Assembly: GCA_049840815.1 (NCBI GenBank)
Contig: JASGJI010000016.1
Location: 1-64,000, forward strand
Direction of reading: 5' to 3'
Origin: JASGDN01 sp049840815
Lineage (GTDB): Bacteria; Chloroflexota; Chloroflexia; Thermomicrobiales; UBA6265
DNA: 64,000 bases
Below, in pieces: positions 33,574 to 41,829 of this stretch. Position 1 is the stretch's first letter. The number at the start of each line of letters is the position of its first letter. Below the pieces are notes generated by a model, which was not told where the DNA came from, searched no databases, and saw only the letters and a program-made list of their open reading frames with translations. The position numbers were made by a program, and so were the translations under genes.

Positions 33574-35616
33574 ATGACATCCTCATCCCCCGTCGCCGAG
33601 CAACCGCACGACGAGTTCCTGTGGCTGGAAGACATCTACGGCGAGCAGCCGCTGGAATGGGTGGCGGCGCAGAACACGAAGACGTCGGCCATGCTCGCAT
33701 CAGACGACTTCGACCGGGCGCAGGCGTCCATTCTCGAAGTCCTCGATTCGACCGACCGCATCCCGATGGTCGGCAAGTATGGCGACTGGTACTACAACGT
33801 CTGGAAGGATGCCGAGCATCCGCGCGGCCTCTGGCGGCGGACCACGCCGGAGAGCTACCGCACCGACTCTCCGGCGTGGGAGACCGTGCTCGACATCGAC
33901 GCGCTCGGCAAGGCGGAGGGCACCGACTGGGTCTTCCGAGGCGCCCAGATGCTCTACGGCACCTATGACCGGGCGCTGCTCAGCCTCTCGCCGGATGGTG
34001 GCGATGCCGTGACGCTGCGGGAGTTCGATGTCGAGGTGAAGGCGTTCGTGGAGGACGGCTTCGTGTTGCCGACCGCGAAGATGTGGTGCGACTGGATCGA
34101 CCGTGATGCGATCTGGGTTTCCACCGACTTCGGGCCTGGTTCGTTGACGACCTCCAGCTACCCGCGCATCACGAAGCGTTGGCGACGTGGCACCCCGCTC
34201 GCCGAGGCAGAGACCGTGCTGGAGGTTCCCGAATCGCACATGTTCGCCTCCGTCGGGCACGATCACACGGAGGGCTTCGCGCGCGATATCGCGATCGACC
34301 GCATCGAGTTCTTCACCGCCGCCTACTCCCTCGTGACGGACGACGGACTCGTGCGGATCGAGGTGCCGGAGGACGTCGACCTGGACGTCCATGGCGCGTG
34401 GATGCTGGTCCGCCCGCGCGCGGACTGGACGCTCGGAGCCGTGACGTATCCGGCTGGCTCGCTGCTGGTGGCGACGCTGGACGACTGGCTGGCTGGCGAC
34501 AGGACGCTGACGGCGCTCTTCACGCCGGACACGCACACGTCGCTCGACAGCTGGACGTGGACGACGTCGTACCTCCTGCTGACGCTCCTGCAGGATGTCG
34601 CGACCCGGATCGAGGTGCTGGACCCGGCGAACGGCTGGGCGACGTCAGACCTCGCGGGGGCGCCGGCGCTGCACACCGTCAGCGTCTCCGCCGTCGATGC
34701 CGACCACAGCGACGACTACTGGATGGTGGTCTCCGGCTACCTGACTCCCTCGACGCTCCAGATCGGCTCCGTCGGCGGTGGGGCGGCGGAGACGCTGAAG
34801 ACCTCCCCGGCCTTCTTCGATGCCACCGGCTTCACGGTGGAACAGCATTTCGCGACCTCGCAGGACGGGACGAAGGTGCCGTACTTCCAGGTCTCGGCGA
34901 CGGATCTGGTGCTGGACGGCTCGAATCCGACGCTGCTCTACGGTTACGGTGGGTTCGAAATCGCGCTGACCCCCGGCTACAACGGCGTGATCGGTCGCGC
35001 GTGGCTGGAGCAGGGCGGCGTCTACGTTGTCGCGAACATCCGGGGCGGCGGCGAGTATGGCCCGACGTGGCACACCTCCGCGCTGAAGGAGAACCGCCAC
35101 CGCGCCTACGAGGACTTCTCGGCGGTCGCCAAGGATCTGATCGCGCGGGGCGTGACGAGTCCGGCGCATCTGGGCTGTGAGGGCGGCAGCAATGGCGGTC
35201 TGCTGGTGGGGAACATGTTGACGCACTATCCGGAGCTCTTTGGCGCAATCGTTTGCGAGGTGCCGCTGCTGGACATGCGCCGCTACACGAAGCTCTCCGC
35301 TGGCTTCTCCTGGATCGCGGAGTATGGCGATCCGGACGTGCCGGAGCAATGGGCGTATGTGCAGACGTTCTCGCCGTATCACAACCTGAAGGCAGGGACG
35401 GCCTATCCGCCGGTGCTCTTCTACACCGCGACGAGTGACGACCGCGTCGGCCCGGTGCAGGCGCGGAAAATGGCGGCACGGATGGAGGCGATGGGCATTC
35501 CGGAGGTCTGGTTCTACGAGAACCGCGAGGGCGGGCATGGCGGCGCGGCGGACAACACGCAGACGGCGCACATGCGGGCCGCCGCCTACGAGTTCCTGCG
35601 GACGCACCTCACGTAG
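33574..35616 (+). CDS. Prolyl oligopeptidase (S9A family)
   Basis: A 680-residue serine peptidase: an N-terminal beta-propeller segment opening with DEFLWLEDIYGEQPLEWV, then the C-terminal hydrolase domain. The triad is readable: S539 in EGGSNGG, Asp in SDDRVG (622/623) and H655 in GGHGGA. YGYGGFEIALTPGY and NIRGGGEYGPTWH are family signatures. No signal peptide is visible, so it is cytoplasmic. It cuts short peptides after Pro in characterised members. It is divergent from the ATP-grasp operon, and S9A enzymes mature some RiPPs, so a link is possible but unproven. GGAG lies 9 bases upstream of the ATG. Confidence 0.95.
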   Translation: MTSSSPVAEQPHDEFLWLEDIYGEQPLEWVAAQNTKTSAMLASDDFDRAQASILEVLDSTDRIPMVGKYGDWYYNVWKDAEHPRGLWRRTTPESYRTDSPAWETVLDIDALGKAEGTDWVFRGAQMLYGTYDRALLSLSPDGGDAVTLREFDVEVKAFVEDGFVLPTAKMWCDWIDRDAIWVSTDFGPGSLTTSSYPRITKRWRRGTPLAEAETVLEVPESHMFASVGHDHTEGFARDIAIDRIEFFTAAYSLVTDDGLVRIEVPEDVDLDVHGAWMLVRPRADWTLGAVTYPAGSLLVATLDDWLAGDRTLTALFTPDTHTSLDSWTWTTSYLLLTLLQDVATRIEVLDPANGWATSDLAGAPALHTVSVSAVDADHSDDYWMVVSGYLTPSTLQIGSVGGGAAETLKTSPAFFDATGFTVEQHFATSQDGTKVPYFQVSATDLVLDGSNPTLLYGYGGFEIALTPGYNGVIGRAWLEQGGVYVVANIRGGGEYGPTWHTSALKENRHRAYEDFSAVAKDLIARGVTSPAHLGCEGGSNGGLLVGNMLTHYPELFGAIVCEVPLLDMRRYTKLSAGFSWIAEYGDPDVPEQWAYVQTFSPYHNLKAGTAYPPVLFYTATSDDRVGPVQARKMAARMEAMGIPEVWFYENREGGHGGAADNTQTAHMRAAAYEFLRTHLT

Positions 35617-35635
35617 AGGGGGAGAAATGGGGAGT

Positions 35636-35670
35636 GAGGCGATTCTGGGCGGCTTCGCCCGATTCGCCTC
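35636..35670 (+). terminator. Terminator hairpin after prolyl oligopeptidase
   Basis: GAGGCGA/TCGCCTC outer stem with an inner GGGCG/CGCCC stem around GCTT, 20 bases past the stop. Confidence 0.6.
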
Positions 35671-35686
35671 CGACGCTGCCTGTCCT

Positions 35687-35725
35687 TCGCTATAATGCCG
35701 ACTAGTTTGGTAGGCATTATAGCGA
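35687..35725. promoter_or_regulatory. 13-bp inverted repeat carrying TATAAT on both strands, upstream of binding-protein gene
   Basis: TCGCTATAATGCC (35687-35699) and its perfect complement (35713-35725) flank a 13-base centre. TATAAT in the left arm can be the plus-strand -10 element, and the right arm ends against the Shine-Dalgarno GAGGAGG. This looks like an operator for a metal-dependent regulator or an mRNA hairpin that affects ribosome access. No regulator gene is nearby. Confidence 0.6.
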
Positions 35726-35735
35726 GGAGGGCATC

Positions 35736-36908
35736 ATGCACAGGATCACGGCAGCGCAGATCGACGGGTGGCGGCATCGGTTTATCGACAGGCGGCGGAT
35801 GATGGCTGGCACGGCGGTCGCATCGGCGGCGATGGTCGCCGCGCGGGCGGGGTCGGTCTTCGCGGCGACACCGGAGGCGAGCCCTACCGCCGCTCCGGAG
35901 GGCACGCCGTTCTCCGGGAATATCGTGCGCAACCCGTGGGAACCCGTGTGGAGCGCCGAGCCTCCGTTCTTCACGCTCATCGACCGCAATCCGGAAAATG
36001 CCGTCATCAAGACGATCGGCGATGGGCTGGTGGAAGCACCTGCGAACGCCGCGCGCATTTTCTCGGCCAGTGGCGAGGAAGATGTCTTCCTCGCGCTCGG
36101 GCAGGAATCCCGGCTCGTCGGACTCGTCGCGGACGGCAGTGAGACGATATACACCAACCAGACGATCGTGGACGAGCGATTGCCGCTGGCGGACCTCGCC
36201 ACGTATCCGTCGCAGTGGGAGCCGAATCTGGAGATCGTGCTCGGCGCGAAGCCGGACCTGATCGTTGGCAGCAGCCCCTACATGATCTCGGACGAGCTCT
36301 ATCCCCAGTTCGCACAGGTCGCCCCGACCGTGCGCTACCCGTCGGTGACGTTCATCTATCCGCGCCAGGCGGTCCACGACTACGGCATCCTGCTCGGCGT
36401 CGAGGACGCAGCGACGGAGGCGCTGGCGAGCTACAACGCGACGATGCAGCGTGCGCGGGAGCTTGTCGGCCCGGTGGTCGGCGATGCGGAGGTGCTGGTT
36501 GCCTGGTATCAGGGTGAGGGGATGTTCGTCGTCTACACCGCGTGGACCCGCGCTGCCGATGGCCGGATCGAGGTGAGCAGCAGCGACAACGCGCCGTACC
36601 ACTTCGAGCTCGGCCTGCGCTCGCCGGATGCGATCGAGGCGCAGGCGGATGAGGACCGTTCGCAGAGCTATCTGGAACTGTCGATCGAGCAGCTGGGACA
36701 GGTGCCGACCGACTGGATGTTCATGCTCGGCGACCCGGCACAGATCGAGGACGAGGTGCTTTCCAGCCCATTGATCCAGCGGATGCCGTCATTCGTGGCG
36801 GATCAGGTGGTCGTGGTGGACGGCAACGCGGACACGGGCCTCGGCTATTACGGGAACCTCGCCCGTGTGGCGATGGCGATGGAACTCTTCACCGGCGAGT
36901 CGCTGTAG
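35736..36908 (+). CDS. ABC-type iron/siderophore-binding protein (FepB/FhuD fold)
   Basis: A 390-residue exported binding protein. The N-terminal FIDRRRMMAGTAVASAAMV is a Tat-like signal ending before FAATPEASPTAAPEG, a Thr/Pro linker. The body has the class III helical-backbone pattern (DVFLALGQESRLVGLVADG, LEIVLGAKPDLIVGSSPYM, VVVVDGNADTGLGYYGNLA). No permease or ATPase gene accompanies it. The inverted repeat upstream suggests metal-responsive control, by inference. GAGGAGG is close before the ATG. Confidence 0.85.
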   Translation: MHRITAAQIDGWRHRFIDRRRMMAGTAVASAAMVAARAGSVFAATPEASPTAAPEGTPFSGNIVRNPWEPVWSAEPPFFTLIDRNPENAVIKTIGDGLVEAPANAARIFSASGEEDVFLALGQESRLVGLVADGSETIYTNQTIVDERLPLADLATYPSQWEPNLEIVLGAKPDLIVGSSPYMISDELYPQFAQVAPTVRYPSVTFIYPRQAVHDYGILLGVEDAATEALASYNATMQRARELVGPVVGDAEVLVAWYQGEGMFVVYTAWTRAADGRIEVSSSDNAPYHFELGLRSPDAIEAQADEDRSQSYLELSIEQLGQVPTDWMFMLGDPAQIEDEVLSSPLIQRMPSFVADQVVVVDGNADTGLGYYGNLARVAMAMELFTGESL

Positions 36909-36916
36909 GACCGTCA

Positions 36917-36988
36917 GGAGGGAAGAGGCGAGAGAAGCGAGAAGTGAGGAATGTCCCTCACTTCTCGCTTCTCTCGCCTCTTCCCTCC
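36917..36988. repeat. Perfect 33-bp purine-arm hairpin of the dispersed repeat family, between convergent genes
   Basis: The left arm 36917-36949 is entirely A/G/C-poor purine sequence starting GGAGGGAAGAGGCGAGAG. The right arm 36956-36988 is its exact complement and the loop is six bases. It lies between the convergent stops at 36908 and 36992, so it could end transcription both ways. Confidence 0.85.
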
Positions 36989-36991
36989 CCG

Positions 36992-37849
36992 CTAGACGAA
37001 CATCGGCTCCATCTGCCACTCATTGACGAGCGCTGTCATCGCCTCATCGGTCGGGCGTGTCTCGAAGCGCTCTGCCGCGTCCAGCACCTTCGGCAGGATC
37101 GTGATGTCGCCGACGGTGTTCAGGAAGACGCCTTCCCGGCCGAGCACCCACCACACCGCTTGATCGATCGCCGACTGCTCCTGCAGCGGCTCGTACCACG
37201 TCGCGGTCGTCTGTGGACGGTCGCCCCATGGCGCGCGGGTGATCGCCTTGATCGTCTGCACGGCTACCTCGCGTTCCTGGCACGTTGCGAAGACGGTCTC
37301 CCAGTCGTGCGCGTATTGCGGGTTCGCCATCATCGGGTAGTTGTAGGGCATCAGGATCGAGTCGAAGCCAAACCGGGCCAGCGATTCGCTGTGCCGCGCC
37401 GGAACCTCCGTGCCGTGGCCGGTCACGCCGATGAAGCGGACAAGCCCTTCCTCCCGCGCCTGGATCGCGGCATCGAGCGCCCCGCCCGGACCCATCGCCG
37501 TCTCCCACTCCGCCTTGTCGACGAGGTTATGCAGCTGGATCAGGTCCACCTGGTCGGTCTGCAGGCGCTCCAGCGAGCGGCGGATCTCGTCGTAGGCAGC
37601 GTCGTAGGTGCGCTCGCCGGTCTTGGTCGCCAGGAAGAAGTCGGCGCGATGCTTTGCCATCCACGGACCGAGCCGGAGTTCGGCATCGCCGTAGCTCGCC
37701 GCCGTGTCGATGTGGTTGATGCCGTGCGCGATGATCGTCTCCATCGTGCGGTCCGCGTCGGCCTGCGAGACGGCGCTGAGGGCTGCCGCGCCGAAGATGA
37801 TCCGGGTGGAGATGTGGCCGGTGCGGCCAAAGGCGAGCGTCGGGATCAT
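36992..37849 (-). CDS. Aldo/keto reductase
   Basis: A 285-residue AKR barrel. The tetrad is readable: Asp in HIDTAASYGDAE with the catalytic Tyr, Lys in FFLATKTGER and His in LIQLHNLVD. The middle (LVRFIGVTGHGTEVPARHSE) is typical of the actinobacterial/chloroflexal AKR group of unknown substrate. Its stop codon abuts the 33-bp purine hairpin. Confidence 0.9.
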   Translation of the reverse strand: MIPTLAFGRTGHISTRIIFGAAALSAVSQADADRTMETIIAHGINHIDTAASYGDAELRLGPWMAKHRADFFLATKTGERTYDAAYDEIRRSLERLQTDQVDLIQLHNLVDKAEWETAMGPGGALDAAIQAREEGLVRFIGVTGHGTEVPARHSESLARFGFDSILMPYNYPMMANPQYAHDWETVFATCQEREVAVQTIKAITRAPWGDRPQTTATWYEPLQEQSAIDQAVWWVLGREGVFLNTVGDITILPKVLDAAERFETRPTDEAMTALVNEWQMEPMFV

Positions 37850-37863
37850 GCGGTGCTCCTTCT

Positions 37864-37990
37864 GGGAGGTGAGCGGTGCGAGAAGTGAGGACCCAGGAGT
37901 GAGAAGTGAGAGGGTTTCGCAGACAGCTACCCCAGCGTAGCACGCTGCCTGCCACGCCGAACTTACTTCTCGCTTCTCTCCCCTCTTACC
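37864..37990. repeat. Purine/pyrimidine two-armed dispersed repeat
   Basis: The purine arm 37864-37912 (GAGAAGTGAGGACC, GGAGTGAGAAGTGAGAGG words) and the pyrimidine arm 37961-37990 (CTTACTTCTCGCTTCTCTCC). The pyrimidine arm runs into the stop codon of the aminotransferase gene on the minus strand. On that strand TGA lies inside the repeat word GAGTGAGG. Confidence 0.75.
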
Positions 37991-39184
37991 TCACTCCTCG
38001 GTCATCACCGTGAGGATGCTCTCGGCGAGGTACGGCACGTCGTTGATGGAGACGCCCGCGATGTTCACGCGACCGGCGTTCGTGCCGTAGATGCCGAACT
38101 CGTCGCGCAGGCGGGTCATCTGGGCAGCATTCAACGGCAGGACGGAGAACATGCCCTTGTGATGGCGGATTGCCTGCAACGCCGGATCTGGCGTGCTTTC
38201 GAGCAGGGCATCGGCCAGCGCCGTGCGCACGCCGTGGATGCGGTCGCGCATGGCGTTCAGCTCGTCCTCCCACTCGGTGCGCAGTTCGGGGTCGGCGAGG
38301 ATCTCGGCGACGATCGCCGCGCCGTGATCCGGCGGCATCGAGTAGTTCGTGCGGGCGAGGCTCTGGAGCGTCGCGTTGATGGACGGCTTCGCATCTGCCG
38401 AGGCGCTGATGACCATTGCCGCGCCGGTGCGCTCGCAGTAGAGACCGAAGTTCTTGGAGCAGGAGACGGAGATGAGCAACTCCGGCACGATCTCCACGAA
38501 CTTGTCGAGACCGGCGACATCCTGGCGGAGGCCGTCGCCGAGGCCCTGATAGGCGAGGTCGATCAGCGGCAGGAGGCCTTTTTCGACCACCAGCTCCCCG
38601 AGCGCCTTCCAGGTGTCGATGTGGAGGTCGGCGCCGGAGGGGTTGTGGCAGCAGCCGTGGATCAGGACGGCGTCGCCCGGCTTGGCGGCCTGCAACTGGG
38701 CAAGGATGCCCTCGCCATCGGCGGCGCCTTCGGGGGTCAGGTAGTCGTACTTGGCGATCTTCAGGCCCGCCGCCTTGAACAGGGGCTCGTGATTACCCCA
38801 GCCGGGATTGCTGATCCAGATCGTGGCATCCGGGTTGGCGACGTGGATGAGTTCGCCGAGCAGGCGGAGCGCGCCGGTGCCGCCGACCGACTGGATGACG
38901 GTCGCGCGCTCGATGACGTCGTGGTTGGAGAGGACGAGGTGCGGCACGAGGCGGTTGAACTCGGCGTTGCCGGAGAGGCCGCGGTAGGTCTTGGATTCGC
39001 GCTCGAGGTTGATGCGCTTCTCGGCCTTGTGGACGGCCTCGAAGACGGGGGTATCGCCCTCGCCATCCTTGTAGACGCCGATGATGAGGTCGAGCGTGTG
39101 TTCACGGGGATCGGCCTTCAGCTGATTGTTCAGCGAGAAGATCGGATCGGCGGGCAGCGTGGGCAGCGATTCGAGGAGTGCCAT
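37991..39184 (-). CDS. Class I aromatic/aspartate aminotransferase
   Basis: A 397-residue fold-type I PLP enzyme of the AspC/TyrB group. DPIFSLNNQLKADPREHTLDLIIGVYKD is the opening (shown in parts). SVGGTGALRLLGEL, ISNPGWGNHEPLF, HGCCHNPSGAD and the Schiff-base Lys in SCSKNFGLYCERTG (the Lys also followed by the phosphate-binding Arg) match. It makes Asp or the aromatic amino acids from keto acids, which fits the aro/trp genes elsewhere in the window. The stop lies inside a purine repeat. Confidence 0.92.
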   Translation of the reverse strand: MALLESLPTLPADPIFSLNNQLKADPREHTLDLIIGVYKDGEGDTPVFEAVHKAEKRINLERESKTYRGLSGNAEFNRLVPHLVLSNHDVIERATVIQSVGGTGALRLLGELIHVANPDATIWISNPGWGNHEPLFKAAGLKIAKYDYLTPEGAADGEGILAQLQAAKPGDAVLIHGCCHNPSGADLHIDTWKALGELVVEKGLLPLIDLAYQGLGDGLRQDVAGLDKFVEIVPELLISVSCSKNFGLYCERTGAAMVISASADAKPSINATLQSLARTNYSMPPDHGAAIVAEILADPELRTEWEDELNAMRDRIHGVRTALADALLESTPDPALQAIRHHKGMFSVLPLNAAQMTRLRDEFGIYGTNAGRVNIAGVSINDVPYLAESILTVMTEE

Positions 39185-39367
39185 GAGGGGTGTCCTTCCG
39201 GTGCGGCGGTCGTATCTGGCGGCGGCAGGGGGAGATCGCGCCGCGATGCTGGTCGCAAGTATCGCATTCCCTGTGGAGACGGTCGCCCCGGCTCAACGCG
39301 GTATCCTACAATCAATGCCGATGGTACTGATCGGCTTTAACCGGGCGTGACAGAAAGGCGTTATCGA

Positions 39368-40408
39368 ATGGCGAACGGGCGATTTACACGGCGGACAGTG
39401 GCGGCCTCGGCAGGGGCGGCGATTGCACTCGGGGCGAGCTCGTCCATGGCGCGACAGGCGACGCCGGATGTGTCGCCAGAAGCCTCTCCGGTGGCTGGCG
39501 GGGAAGAGTGGACCTACACCGACGTCATGGGCACGACTGTGACCCTGCCGGAGCCGCCGAAGGTGATTGCGGCGAACCTCGTGCCGGCGGCGGCGCTGTG
39601 GGATTTCGGGATCAAGGCGGATGCCGTGTTCGACTGGACCGCGAGCGCCCACCCGGACGGCGATCACATTGCCTGGGGCAACATCGATGCAGCGGCGGTG
39701 GTGAACGTCGGCGACGCCGATGGCAACATCCTGCCGGAGGACCTGCTGAACGTCCACCCGGACGTGATCTTCGTCTACACCTTCGACCCGAACGACCCCT
39801 CCGGCATCGCCGGCGTGGTGCCGGACATGTGGGACACGCTCAACCAGATCGCGCCGATTCTCGTCGTGACGGACAACGCCTCGACGGATGTCCAGCTCCA
39901 GCGCTTCGTCGATCTCGCTGCGTCGCTTGGCGCGAATGTCGATGCCCCGGCCGTCGTGGCGGCGCGCGAGGCCTATGAAGCGAAGGTCGCGGAGGTGCAG
40001 TCGGTGATCGCGGAGCAGGACGACATCGTCGTGATCTTCGCCGATGTCGATCCGGATGCCTTCTACGTCGCCGGACCGAAGGACATAGCCGAACTGAAGT
40101 TCCTCTCCTCGCTGGGGATGACCTTCGCGAACGCGGATTCGGCGGCAGCGGATGAGTTCTGGGAGACGTTGAGCCTTGAGGAGGTGCTGAAGTATCCGGC
40201 GGATATCTTCTACAACGATGTCTACAGCACCTGGCTGACGCTGGAGGAATTGCAGGCGCAGCCCGCGATCGACTCGATGCCAGCGGTGCAAGCCGGTCAG
40301 GTTGGCGAGTGGTTGCGGGACTTCCCGGTGAGCTACGAGGGAATCACGACTTTCCTTGAGGCCGTCCTGACGCCGCTCCGCGACGCCCAGCGCGTCCGCC
40401 CGGAGTAG
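39368..40408 (+). CDS. ABC-type metal/siderophore-binding protein (FepB/TroA fold), second copy
   Basis: A 346-residue exported protein. RFTRRTVAASAGAAIALGAS is a Tat-like signal, followed by an ATPDVSPEASPVAGG linker. The mature part opens YTDVMGTTVTLPEPPKVIAANLVP, the usual FepB start (shown in parts), with LLNVHPDVIFVYTF as the second lobe strand. It is not a close copy of the protein at 35.7 kb. AAAGG precedes ATG 39368. GTG at 39347 is an in-frame alternative. No permease or ATPase is adjacent. Confidence 0.88.
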   Translation: MANGRFTRRTVAASAGAAIALGASSSMARQATPDVSPEASPVAGGEEWTYTDVMGTTVTLPEPPKVIAANLVPAAALWDFGIKADAVFDWTASAHPDGDHIAWGNIDAAAVVNVGDADGNILPEDLLNVHPDVIFVYTFDPNDPSGIAGVVPDMWDTLNQIAPILVVTDNASTDVQLQRFVDLAASLGANVDAPAVVAAREAYEAKVAEVQSVIAEQDDIVVIFADVDPDAFYVAGPKDIAELKFLSSLGMTFANADSAAADEFWETLSLEEVLKYPADIFYNDVYSTWLTLEELQAQPAIDSMPAVQAGQVGEWLRDFPVSYEGITTFLEAVLTPLRDAQRVRPE

Positions 40409-40509
40409 CCTGTCGCGAACAGGTCAAATCGGTAGGTGGTGGGCGGGATCGCGTGTGGTACCGTGCCCCGCGTGATGAACCGCCTCATGCACGCAGGGAG
40501 CACCATGCC

Positions 40510-41517
40510 ATGATCGAACCCGCCTATGCCGCCGCCGGCGACCGCTACGAGTCGATCCCGTACCGCCGTACCGGGCGCAGTGGCGTGCTGCTGCCAGCCA
40601 TCTCGCTCGGACTCTGGCAGAACTTCGGGGATGCCAATCCGCTCGTCACCCAGCGGGCGATCCTGCGTCGTGCCTTCGACCTTGGCGTGACGCACTTCGA
40701 CCTCGCCAACAACTACGGACCGCCCTACGGCGCCGCCGAGAAGAACTTCGGGACGATCTTCCGGCAGGACTTCCAGCCTTACCGCGACGAGCTGATCATC
40801 TCGTCCAAGGCCGGGTTCGACATGTGGCCAGGGCCATATGGCAACTGGGGATCGCGGAAGTATCTGCTGGCGTCGCTCGATCAGAGCCTCGCCCGGATGG
40901 GACTCGACTACGTCGACATCTTCTACCACCACCGCCCGGACCCGGAGACGCCGGTCGAGGAGACTGCGGGAGCGCTCGCGACCGCCGTGTCCAGCGGCAA
41001 GGCCCTGTACGCTGGCATCTCCAACTACAACGCCGAGCAGACCGAGGCGATGGCCGACGCGATGACGGCGCTCGGGGTGCCGTTGCTCATCCACCAGCCG
41101 AGCTACAACATGTTCAATCGCTGGGTGGAGGATCGCCTGCTCGATGTGCTCTCGGAGCGCGGGGTCGGCGCGATCGCGTTCGTCCCGCTGGCGCAGGGGT
41201 TGCTGACCGATCGCTACCTGGCCGGGGCAGTCCCGACAGACTCCCGCGCGGCGCGGTCCGGCTCGCTGAAGGAAGGCGCGATCACGCCGCAGTACCTGGA
41301 GCGGGCGAAGGCGCTCAATGCGATCGCCGAGGGGCGTGGGCAGACCCTCGCGCAACTTGCGTTGACGTGGATCCTGCGCCGCCCGGAAGTCACGTCCGCG
41401 CTGATCGGGGCGTCCAGCGTGCGGCAGCTGGAGGAAAACATGGCGTCGCTCGCGTTCCCGGCGCTGACGGACGATGAGATCGCGGCAATCGAGCCGTACG
41501 CGCAGCCCCTGGGCTGA
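40510..41517 (+). CDS. yghZ: Aldo/keto reductase, YghZ/Gpr (glyceraldehyde 3-phosphate reductase) type
   Basis: A 335-residue AKR14-type enzyme: YRRTGRSGVLLPAISLGLWQNFG, FDLANNYGPPYGAAEKNFG, LIISSKAGFDMWPGPYGNWGS and YVDIFYHHRPDP, shown in parts, carry the catalytic Asp/Tyr/Lys/His. These strings are nearly diagnostic of YghZ-like enzymes, which reduce L-glyceraldehyde 3-phosphate and detoxify methylglyoxal. GGGAG lies upstream of ATG 40510. It ends at a strong terminator. Confidence 0.93.
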   Translation: MIEPAYAAAGDRYESIPYRRTGRSGVLLPAISLGLWQNFGDANPLVTQRAILRRAFDLGVTHFDLANNYGPPYGAAEKNFGTIFRQDFQPYRDELIISSKAGFDMWPGPYGNWGSRKYLLASLDQSLARMGLDYVDIFYHHRPDPETPVEETAGALATAVSSGKALYAGISNYNAEQTEAMADAMTALGVPLLIHQPSYNMFNRWVEDRLLDVLSERGVGAIAFVPLAQGLLTDRYLAGAVPTDSRAARSGSLKEGAITPQYLERAKALNAIAEGRGQTLAQLALTWILRRPEVTSALIGASSVRQLEENMASLAFPALTDDEIAAIEPYAQPLG

Positions 41518-41539
41518 TCGCCTCGATCTGACCTTGCCA

Positions 41540-41575
41540 GAAGCCCCATTCGCCAGGTACGGCGAATGGGGCTTC
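41540..41575 (+). terminator. Terminator hairpin after aldo/keto reductase
   Basis: Perfect 15-bp stem starting GAAGCCCCATTCGCC with a 6-base loop, 23 bases past the stop. Confidence 0.8.
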
Positions 41576-41644
41576 GGCATCCATGACACTGACGGTGGAA
41601 GGCCGCATGACGGGCTGGATCGCCTTCGCCGCCGATTCGGGATT

Positions 41645-41804
41645 GTCATCCCGAGCGAAGCGGCGGCACATCGCGATGGCATTCAGGGCGCAGCGGAGTC
41701 GAGGGATCAGGTTGCATGCAGGGCGTCCTGTGCGCCAGGTGCCCCCTCGACTCCGCTTGTTCGTCCATGTGGGGTGGCTTCACGCCCCCTCCGTGCGGGA
41801 TGAC
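41645..41804. repeat. Nested palindromic (MITE-like) dispersed repeat
   Basis: Outer 9-bp inverted ends GTCATCCCG/CGGGATGAC (41645-41653 and 41796-41804) and inner 14-bp arms AGCGGAGTCGAGGG/CCCTCGACTCCGCT (41692-41705 and 41744-41757). GTCATCCCGAGCGAAG words are known as dispersed repeats in many bacterial genomes. No coding potential is seen. It fills most of the gap 41576-41829. Confidence 0.65.
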
Positions 41805-41829
41805 GTGCCAGGGTTGGCCCTGTCCGGAC

